Source: CAVYHX01 sp963768415 | Lineage (GTDB): Bacteria > Pseudomonadota > Gammaproteobacteria > UBA9214 | Direction: 5' to 3' | DNA length: 44,836 nt | NCBI GenBank assembly: GCA_963768415.1 | Contig: CAVYHX010000020.1 | Span: 1-44,836 of the forward strand | Shown: positions 35,786 through 42,651 of the stretch, piece by piece | Numbering within the stretch: the stretch's first letter is position 1 | Layout: each line of letters opens with the position of its first letter | Made by a program: the position numbers and the translations under genes | Notes under the pieces: generated by a model | Seen by the model: only the letters and a program-made list of their open reading frames with translations | Told to the model about the DNA's origin: nothing | Databases searched by the model: none

Positions 35786-36244
35786 ATCGGCCACGCTCAC
35801 ATCATGGAGTATGGATAACAGATCGCTTTCCCAACGCTCAAAAAAGGCCGGTTCAACGGCACTCCCGGCAATATCAGCATAGATGCTCGGATGCACGGTC
35901 ACCAGAACAGTCTGCTCGCCTTCAGCGAAGATCGCTATCTTCGGGGGCAGGTAGGGAATCAGTTTTGGCACCTTCCCGGTCAGATACCTGATCTCGTCAA
36001 GCTTGGCTGCAAATACGATACGGTACTTGTCGGTTTTATATCCCATGCCGGTCAGGCCGATATCGATGCGCTGCACCCGCGCGACGGTATATCCATGCGC
36101 GCGTATCGATTCCTGGAGTGCCAGCATCGCCTCAGGAAATGCCAGACTGGAACGTGTCATCAGCAATTCTTCGCCGGCCCTGGACGACAGTGGCCAGAGA
36201 CAGATGAGAACCGCAAGGATGATATAAGGCCGCGAAAATCTCAT
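35783..36244 (-). CDS. exported DUF302-domain protein
   Basis: Periplasmic protein of 153 residues. Residues 1-23 form a signal peptide (IILAVLICLWPLSSRAG). The rest matches a DUF302 domain: LAFPEAMLALQESIRAHGY, IAIFAEGEQTVLVTVHPSIY. No haem or metal motif is visible. It starts within the last four bases of the upstream cytochrome-DUF302 gene (ATGA overlap), so the two are co-expressed and both products enter the periplasm. A joint redox or sulfur role is inferred from the neighbour's haems. Confidence 0.82.
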   Translation of the reverse strand: MRFSRPYIILAVLICLWPLSSRAGEELLMTRSSLAFPEAMLALQESIRAHGYTVARVQRIDIGLTGMGYKTDKYRIVFAAKLDEIRYLTGKVPKLIPYLPPKIAIFAEGEQTVLVTVHPSIYADIAGSAVEPAFFERWESDLLSILHDVSVAD

Positions 36245-37278
36245 AATGTCGCATCCTCGATGATCGTTTTGTAGATCACGGTCATCTTTTTGCAGGCATC
36301 ATCAAGTTCATCATTATTGAAGAGCTTGCTGAGGTACATGGGATCGATAGTCATTACCAGCACCTTGCCCGCGTGCTCCACCACGGTTATCCGGCATGGC
36401 AGGAACATGCCTACACGTGGATCGATGCCGAGCGCCTCGAACAAAAACCTGAAATTGCAGAAGTGCAGTATGACCTCCTGCTTGTCCTGCTCATCCTCGC
36501 CTGCCAGGCCATGCTCCAGGTAATCGGTCCTGATCAGGGTGAAATTCTGACTGACAATCTCGGTCTTCAGGTTATCCACTGTTTCTTCCAGCGAATAGGG
36601 CGACTCCACTATGATCGCGGGTTCAGCTTCGCTGTCATCCGGCTGCGTGACAAGGGCCTGCTCCTTTTCAAAGGAGCGCACAAAGGCGACCAGATCATTT
36701 ATATCTGCTTTTGACAAACCCGCATCCAGCATTGAAACCATCGGGGTCCCTTCCCGCCCGTACAGCAGGGTATGCCTGATCATTTCATCGGTAGCAGCTG
36801 CCAGGAATCCCCGGTTATTCAGTGCCGGTGCGATAATCGGCAGATCGCGCTGGCGCGAAAAGGTCACACCGGTTCCCTTGCCGCCTTCACCGTTTGCGCC
36901 ATGGCAGCCGGCACAATGGGTGGCGTACAGCGCCTTGCCGTGCAGCGCATCCGCGGTGATCGCCGCGTCGGAAAATTCAGGCTCCGGCTTGTCTGACCAC
37001 TGACGTATAAAACGCACCAGCGACTCCAGCTGTGAGTCACTCAGTTGAGTGAAGGCCGGCATCACCCGGCCCGGCCGGCCGAGACGTATTGTCTTGCGCA
37101 GGAATGCGTCGTCCACACTGCCAAGAAACGAGGGCAGCGCCAGGGGCACACCGACCCCGCCAGTCCCCTTGTCACCATGGCAGGCAGCACAGTGCGTGGC
37201 ATACAGGCGCGCACCATCCGGCGCCGCTGCCACGGCAGCGCTCATGACTGTCAATAATATTATAAAAAACAATCTCAT
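36241..37278 (-). CDS. dihaem cytochrome c fused to a DUF302 domain
   Basis: Periplasmic protein of 345 residues with a signal peptide (residues 1-19). Two cytochrome c domains follow: haem motif CAACH at about 30-34 and CAGCH at about 122-126, each with Met-containing loops (GRVMPAFTQLSD and GTPMVSMLDAGLSKADI). From about residue 215 to the end it carries a DUF302 domain with YSLEETVDNLKTEIVSQNF, LHFCNFRFLFEALGIDPRVG and FLPCRITVVEHAGKVLVMTI. DUF302 is found in sulfur-oxidising bacteria and elsewhere, function uncertain. The gene is coupled to a stand-alone DUF302 gene and lies divergent from the second sulfur-globule-like gene, with an FNR-like site between them. Confidence 0.88.
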   Translation of the reverse strand: MRLFFIILLTVMSAAVAAAPDGARLYATHCAACHGDKGTGGVGVPLALPSFLGSVDDAFLRKTIRLGRPGRVMPAFTQLSDSQLESLVRFIRQWSDKPEPEFSDAAITADALHGKALYATHCAGCHGANGEGGKGTGVTFSRQRDLPIIAPALNNRGFLAAATDEMIRHTLLYGREGTPMVSMLDAGLSKADINDLVAFVRSFEKEQALVTQPDDSEAEPAIIVESPYSLEETVDNLKTEIVSQNFTLIRTDYLEHGLAGEDEQDKQEVILHFCNFRFLFEALGIDPRVGMFLPCRITVVEHAGKVLVMTIDPMYLSKLFNNDELDDACKKMTVIYKTIIEDATL

Positions 37279-37432
37279 AGATTGGTCACCCGCCAGACAA
37301 TCCGGCCCATCTGCATCATCGTCAGCAGGGTTCGCCGAACGATAATAATAGTAGATAATTAGTATATACGAATATATTTATTCTTCAAATTCGGCGTCCT
37401 TCCTAACTACAAGTCAAAAATCCACCGCCATT

Positions 37433-37446
37433 TTGATTCAGGTCAA
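37433..37446. promoter_or_regulatory. FNR/Anr-like site between the DUF302 cytochrome and sulfur-globule-like genes
   Basis: TTGATTCAGGTCAA has the full left half-site TTGAT and right half-site GTCAA with a four-base spacer. Nine of ten consensus positions agree. Its centre lies about 90 bases from the plus-strand ATG and about 160 bases from the minus-strand start, so it could serve either or both genes. Confidence 0.6.
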
Positions 37447-37528
37447 ATCATCGCAGCCGAAATCGCCACAAAATTAGGTCGTGTTCGAAGCATACACAGA
37501 CAAGGTTCCAACACTGGAGGTAATAATC

Positions 37529-37935
37529 ATGAAAGCAATCAAGACAGCACTGGGTGCGGCATTCGTCGTTAGCCTGGCCGCTCTTCCACTGTCATCCGCA
37601 CATGCCTGGGGTGGTTGGGGTCCGTGGGGTGGTGATAACTACGGTAATAACGACTGGGGCCCTGCGGCGGGGTGATGGCTGGGGTGACATGAATTTCAAC
37701 ATGAGGCGGCGGTAGCGGCAGCGGTCGCGGTCGCGGTTATGGCCGCGGTTATGGCCGTGGTTATGGCTATGGCGGTTACGGCCCTTACGGCTACGGTGGT
37801 TATCCGGGTTATGGCGGCTACGGTGGCCCGGGCTATGGCGGCTGGGGTGGTCCTTACGGCGGCTATGGCGGCTATCCGGGTTATGGTGCCCCTTACGCTG
37901 CACCCGCAGCCCCGGCAGCACCGGCGACGCAGTAG
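37529..37935 (+). CDS. sulfur globule-like Gly/Tyr-rich exported protein, two frameshifts
   Basis: The start at 37529 has GGAGG nine bases upstream and opens a signal peptide (MKAIKTALGAAFVVSLAALP) cut after a SSAHA-type site. The mature part begins WGGWGPWGGDNYGNNDWGP. Removing one base after GCGGGG (about 37673) and one after AACATG (about 37703) gives DGWGDMNFNM, then GRGRGYGRGYGRGYGYGGYG and many GGY/GYG units, ending APYAAPAAPAAPATQ. The restored length is about 135 residues. Composition, motif order and length match sulfur globule envelope proteins (Sgp) that line periplasmic sulfur deposits. It shares the DGWGD/MNF/GRGYGRG block with the gene at 10503-11444. A terminator follows. Confidence 0.8.
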
Positions 37936-37975
37936 TACCGGTAGCGGGTACAGGGATTGTACCCCGGTTGATCTG

Positions 37976-38012
37976 CGGTGTTGCCGGCACAGGCTGGCAA
38001 CACCGTTTTTAT
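37976..38012 (+). terminator. rho-independent terminator of the sulfur-globule-like gene
   Basis: CGGTGTTGCC (37976-37985) pairs with GGCAACACCG (37996-38005), followed by TTTTTA. A second possible hairpin, ACAGGCC/GGCCTGT, lies just downstream at about 38035-38060. Confidence 0.88.
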
Positions 38013-38100
38013 TTGTGTATAAGGTAGACCCGATACAGGCCAGCGATTACCTGGCCTGTTGTCGTTTTTATTAACTCACACAGTATCCACAGGGGCCCAC

Positions 38101-38721
38101 ATGAAAGTCAAACTCTTCGCTGTGTTGATGATTGTATTTACCTCTGCACCACTGACAGCTACCGCCGCCTATGCCCCGTACTATCCGGGTAACCGCCCAC
38201 CCATGCCAGCGCAGGCACCGGCCGCTACACCGGCTGCCATTCTCAAGGAAGGCGTCAATAAACTCACTGCTTATATCCGCAGCGGCGGTCAGCAGAACCG
38301 CAGACAGGCGATGGGTTATCTGGAACGGAACATCGCACCGTATTTCGATTTTGCCTACATGACCCGCTGGGCTGCAGGACCGCAGTGGCGCCCATGAATC
38401 AGCAGCAACGCACCCGCATGCAGCGGGAGCTTACGCGCTCTTTCCTCGATACCCTGGCGCAGAACCTGACCAGCTACAGCAATCAGTCCATCCGCTATCT
38501 TCACTCCCCGTGGCCAGCAGCGCCGGGGAGAGGTAACCGTCAGCGCCTGGATCGTGCAGCCGGACGGCCCGCCGACCAAGCTGGATTTTCGTTTCTACAA
38601 GAGCAAGAGCGGCTGGAAGATATTCGATGTCACCGCAGCAGGTAACAGCGCCGTCGTCTACTACCGGGATTATTTCAAGCGCATGCAGCGCCAGCCCGCG
38701 CAATCCTATCGTTACAACTGA
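38101..38721 (+). CDS. MlaC/Ttg2D-family phospholipid-binding protein, two frameshifts
   Basis: Periplasmic MlaC-like protein; MlaC carries phospholipids between the Mla outer- and inner-membrane complexes. A signal peptide opens at 38101 (MKVKLFAVLMIVFTSAPLTA), followed by a Pro/Ala-rich linker, then YLERNIAPYFDFAYMTRWAA, QQQRTRMQRELTRSFLDTLA and SYSNQSIRYL. After the first break (about 38390, one base missing) and the second (about 38520, one base extra) it reads GEVTVSAWIVQPDGPPTKLD and SKSGWKIFDVTAAGNSAVVY, ending QPAQSYRYN. Restored length is about 206 residues. No mlaABDEF genes are next to it, so it may be a stand-alone paralogue. Confidence 0.8.
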
Positions 38722-39103
38722 TCGATCAGTGACCGGGCTGCCAGACATGCGCCGGCAGTCCGGCCGCCCTTCCAGAGATACCGGCCGGACCACCAGCCGG
38801 GTGGCAACAGTCGCGGATACCTGCGGCACTTTATCCCACCCGGCAGCAGCGTACCGCCGCCAGCCTGGCCGAGCGGTGTGATCGCACCCCCCGGCAGTCC
38901 TGCCAGCTCACGGTTGGATGTCATTTAATATAAGGATATAGTTGCCGCTATATGGGTGGATTAACGACTTTAATGCGCAGCACCCGGGCAAACGCGACAT
39001 TTGCACGGCAGTGCTGGCGGAATGATTCGGACATTGATTCAGATATATAAATTGCAGGACTGCCCGCTGCGGCCCTCCTGACCAGCCCAAAGGACGACCG
39101 GCA
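38722..39103. other. intergenic region without a recognisable gene
   Basis: About 380 bases. Short open frames on both strands (for example a 70-codon one on the minus strand) have no recognisable motif and unusual composition. The right part, from 38925, is AT-richer and includes the HerA-like gene's promoter region. No RNA gene seen. Confidence 0.4.
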
Positions 39104-40783
39104 ATGACACCATTTACGAAAACCCTGATTGGTCATATCACTGACGTCAACACGAGTGAATTTACCGCCACCCTGGATGCAGACGCCGGTGACCGCCTGC
39201 CCACATCAGCAACCAATTCGGACAAGACGCTCATCGGCCAGCCCGGCTCGCATGTCGCCATCATCCAGGGAAATATCAAGATTCTCGCGCTGATTAACGA
39301 AGTTAACGAAAAAGACAGCGTACGATCGGCGAACCCGATCGTCGGCAAGGCCACTACCAAACAGGTCTCGGTCCGTATGACACCGCTGGGAGAGATCAAC
39401 GCAAACGGCCAGTTCACGAACGGTATCAAGAACTACCCGGTCACCGGCGCGGAAGTCCATACGGTGACGGATGACGACATCAAGTCCATGTTTGTAAAAT
39501 TCGAGGAGCAGGGTTACAACGTCGGACGACTCTCCTCGCACGATGACCAGGATGTCTGCTTCGATGCCAGCGCCCTGTTCGGCAGGCATTTTGCGATCCT
39601 CGGCCAGTCCGGCGCCGGTAAATCCTGGACGGTTACCAACCTGTTGCAACGCGCCGTCAAGACCATGCCCAATGCACATATCATTATGCTGGATCTGCAT
39701 GGCGAATACGGCTGGAAGGACAAGGACGGCAAGCAATGCTACGCCTTCGAGGAAGGCACCGCCCGTTACCTCGATGCGCGCGAAATGGAAATTCCCTACT
39801 GGCTTATGACTTTCTCGGAACTGGTCGACCTGCTAATCGATCGCAGCGACGATAACGCCTCGACACAGATTGCCTTTCTGCGCGATACGGTCCATGACCT
39901 GCGCAACAAGTCCAATAAGGACCTGGGTATCGGGCATATTTCGATTGACTCACCGGTGTATTTTCCGTTGCAGGACGTCTACGACCATTTCCTCGAAGCC
40001 AACAAGATGACCGCCAATTTCGGCAAGGAAAAGGGCCCGCTGGCCGGCCAGTTCGACCAGTTCCTGATGCGCCTGCAAAGCCGCATGAACGATGTGCGTT
40101 ACAACTTCCTGCTGAAACCGCAACACCGCAATTCATCGGACACACTGCCCAGCCTGATCAGGGATTTCGTCGGTCTCGGTGAACCCAAGTGCCAGATCAC
40201 AGTGATCGATATCAGCACCGTGCCCTTTGATGTCCGCCCGGTGGTCTGCGCCCAGGTCGGCCGCCTGGCCTTCGAGTTCAATTACTGGAATCCCCGCTAC
40301 AAGGAATTCCCGCTGTTGCTGTTGTGCGAAGAGGCGCATTCCTATATTCCACGCGGCTCGGATACCCAGTACCGGGGCACACGCGCATCCATGGAACGCA
40401 TTGCCAGGGAAGGACGAAAGTACGGCGTCGGACTCGCGGTTGTCAGCCAGCGCCCGACGGAATTATCGGAAACCATCCTGGCCCAGTGCAGCACCTTCAT
40501 CTGCCTGCGCCTGACCAACCCGGATGACCAGGCCTACATACGCGACCTGGTACCGGAGGCACAGCAGGACTTTATCGGCGTGCTTGCCTCATTGAGCCAG
40601 GGCGAGGCCATGGCCATGGGCCTGGCGGTCCCGTTGCCTACCCGCCTGCAGTTCTACATACCGGACCCGCCACCGAACAGTCACAGCGTCGATTACCACA
40701 AGTTCTGGAAATCCGGTCCGGATGACCTGGATGTGGATGACATTGTGGACCGCTGGCGCCGCCAGAATCGCGTGCATACCTGA
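39104..40783 (+). CDS. HerA-like (DUF87) FtsK/HerA-superfamily ATPase
   Basis: DNA translocase-like ATPase of 559 residues. An N-terminal HAS-barrel-like beta domain (about 1-140) is followed by the motor: Walker A LGQSGAGKSWTVTNLLQRAV (near 170), Walker B PLLLLCEEAHSYIP (near 410) and the arginine-finger/sensor region RIAREGRKYGVGLAVVSQRP. These are complete, so activity is expected. AGGA lies about nine bases before the ATG. HerA-like ATPases act in DNA end processing with NurA in archaea, and with SIR2, DUF4297 or other effectors in bacterial defence; none of these partners is beside this gene. Its last 17 codons or so are duplicated at 41053. Confidence 0.9.
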   Translation: MTPFTKTLIGHITDVNTSEFTATLDADAGDRLPTSATNSDKTLIGQPGSHVAIIQGNIKILALINEVNEKDSVRSANPIVGKATTKQVSVRMTPLGEINANGQFTNGIKNYPVTGAEVHTVTDDDIKSMFVKFEEQGYNVGRLSSHDDQDVCFDASALFGRHFAILGQSGAGKSWTVTNLLQRAVKTMPNAHIIMLDLHGEYGWKDKDGKQCYAFEEGTARYLDAREMEIPYWLMTFSELVDLLIDRSDDNASTQIAFLRDTVHDLRNKSNKDLGIGHISIDSPVYFPLQDVYDHFLEANKMTANFGKEKGPLAGQFDQFLMRLQSRMNDVRYNFLLKPQHRNSSDTLPSLIRDFVGLGEPKCQITVIDISTVPFDVRPVVCAQVGRLAFEFNYWNPRYKEFPLLLLCEEAHSYIPRGSDTQYRGTRASMERIAREGRKYGVGLAVVSQRPTELSETILAQCSTFICLRLTNPDDQAYIRDLVPEAQQDFIGVLASLSQGEAMAMGLAVPLPTRLQFYIPDPPPNSHSVDYHKFWKSGPDDLDVDDIVDRWRRQNRVHT

Positions 40784-40846
40784 AAATCCGAGGAAGCCGG
40801 ATCTCTGCCGGAATTGATTCATTTCGTAAACCCCCCGTAGGGCGCA
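40727..40846. repeat. 120-bp direct repeat, left copy (3' end of the HerA-like gene)
   Basis: Matches 41053-41172 at 118 of 120 positions with an offset of 326. It covers the last codons of the ATPase gene, 50 bases of 3' flank and the first 11 bases of the repeat element. Confidence 0.93.
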
Positions 40847-41049
40847 ATAGCGCAGCGTATTGCGCCGAGCCCCTGCATCTCCCGATTGATCAACGCGTTG
40901 CGTTAATCAATCATTTCCGGTGCGCGCGCGTAAATTTACCGTAAGGAAGAAAGCCCCGCCGGGGTGGCAGGTTCGTCGATAACCGGAGTTATCCGTGCAG
41001 GTGCCGGGATTATCATGCGGCGCAATACGCTGCGCTATTGCGCCCTACG
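40836..41049. repeat. structured short element, copy C (214 bp)
   Basis: Same 31-bp terminal inverted repeats as copies A and B, at 40836-40866 and 41019-41049, identical base for base. The interior is unrelated to A and B but again holds a hairpin: GATTGATCAACGC (40884-40896) and GCGTTAATCAATC (40900-40912), one mismatch, loop GTT. No protein is encoded. Confidence 0.88.
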
Positions 41050-41052
41050 CAG

Positions 41053-41172
41053 CTGGATGTGGATGACCTTGTGGACCGCTGGCGCCGCCAGAATCGTGTG
41101 CATACCTGAAAATCCGAGGAAGCCGGATCTCTGCCGGAATTGATTCATTTCGTAAACCCCCCGTAGGGCGCA
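41053..41172. repeat. 120-bp direct repeat, right copy
   Basis: Second copy of 40727-40846, with two substitutions. It includes the ATPase stop codon and ends with an 11-base element stub (CGTAGGGCGCA) directly next to the stop codon of the patatin gene. Confidence 0.93.
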
Positions 41173-41173
41173 G

Positions 41174-42384
41174 TTACACCACAGCCTCTTCCCTGGGCTC
41201 TTCCTCGATCAGATCTTCATAGCCCAGCAGGTGCAGGATCTGGTCGCGCGCCTCCAGACCATCCTGGTAGCCCAGCTCCATGAGCTCCTTGCAGTATGGA
41301 GCGTCGAACATCAGGTAGCTCATCAGCGGGCGGCCCTCGCGTGCCAGGGCACCGATCCCCTTGAGCAGGACGCGCAGCGAACGCGGGAAATTATCAACGT
41401 ACCGCGCCACGATCTCTCGCACATCGCGGCTCGGCGATATGACCAGGTAATCGATCTGGCGCAGGGAGGTATCCTTGTACTCCACCCGCTTGTCCTTGGT
41501 TTCACTGATGGTGTGATTGATACGCCGCATCCGTTCGATATCGGCATCCAGGCTGTCCATGAACAGGGTATCGAAGATATAGCCCGAGATCGCGCCGAAT
41601 GACGGATAGGGAACACTGCTTCCGTCTTCAATCGCCACATCCGGACGCGGGTTGCGCACCCCGATGATCAGCAAGCGGTTGGCGCCCATGTGCAGCGCCG
41701 GACTCAGCGGCGCCGTCTGGCGCATGGAGCCGTCACCGAAATATTCGTTGCGCAGCTTCACGGCAGGAAACAATACCGGTATCGCCGATGAGGCCATCAG
41801 GTGATTCAGCGTGAGCTCAGTCGGCTGCCCGACACGGCGGGTGCGCCTCCATGGCTTGAGATACTCGGCCCCCTGGTAAAAAGTGACCGATGTTCCGCTG
41901 GTATAACCCGATGCCGTCACTGACACACGCACGCAGGTTGCCGGCATCGATCGCCTGCTGGATACGTGCAAACCGGATATGCCTTTCCAGCAGTCCGCGC
42001 AAGGGGTAATTATCCAGGATCGACCGTGGCTGATGCTTGTACAGACCCGCACTGACAAATGACAGCAACCAGCGGAATCCGCTCTTGAGCGCTGTCCAGT
42101 TATCCGTCTTGAAGACCTTGCCAACATGGAAATTGGCCCATATTCCGTAGAGCCGGTCGACACCCTCCTGAAACCGGGTGGCACTGCTCGCCAGGAGGAC
42201 AGCATTCATTGCTCCCGACGAGACACCACAGATCACCGGAAACGGGATTTTCAGCATCCTCCGGCAATATGTCGCCGATCGCCTTCAACACACCGGCCTG
42301 ATAGGCATTGCGCGCACCGCCCCCCGGCAGGATCAGGCCGGTCACGGGTACTTCTTTTTTCTTCTTGAATGAAAGCCAGTACAT
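41174..42384 (-). CDS. patatin-like phospholipase, two frameshifts
   Basis: Lipid acyl hydrolase with a Ser-Asp dyad. The oxyanion loop is GLILPGGGARNAYQAGVL, the nucleophile elbow GVSSGAMNA (GxSxG) and the dyad Asp lies in FGDGSMRQTAPLSPA. Frames: 42384 to about 42260, about 42260 to 41925, and about 41925 to 41174; each join needs one base removed (before PFPVICGVSSG, and before VTASGYTSGTSVTFYQG). Restored length is about 402 residues. No signal peptide is visible, so it is cytoplasmic or membrane-peripheral. The gene's 3' end abuts the duplicated repeat. Housekeeping lipid turnover is likeliest; patatins also act as defence effectors, but no partner gene is present. Confidence 0.88.
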
Positions 42385-42651
42385 TTACTAGTTCCAGATG
42401 CGCATTACAGACATTTTATCGGCAACAGTGCGGATATATATAGGTAAGCCAGCTCGTGATGACAGGACCGCGCGGTCGTGACAACCCGCCCGGCACAACG
42501 CCGGACTTGCCGATTTTTCATTTAAAATCAGATATCTCGCCCAATCGGGCGGCTGCTGAGCGCCATTGTAGCAAGCTCTGGCGCTTGCCACCCGGCGCCC
42601 GCCCGGATCAGCCACAATCCGGGGCTGATGCCCATAGGAGGTACGTACGCC

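Noticed and set aside
38712..38924. A 70-codon minus-strand open frame
   Set aside because: Gly/Arg-rich with no motif, signal peptide or ribosome site, and it overlaps the end of the restored MlaC-like gene.
39104..40783. SIR2-HerA or HerA-NurA defence/repair module
   Set aside because: No SIR2, DUF4297, NurA or Mre11/Rad50 gene lies beside the ATPase in the window.
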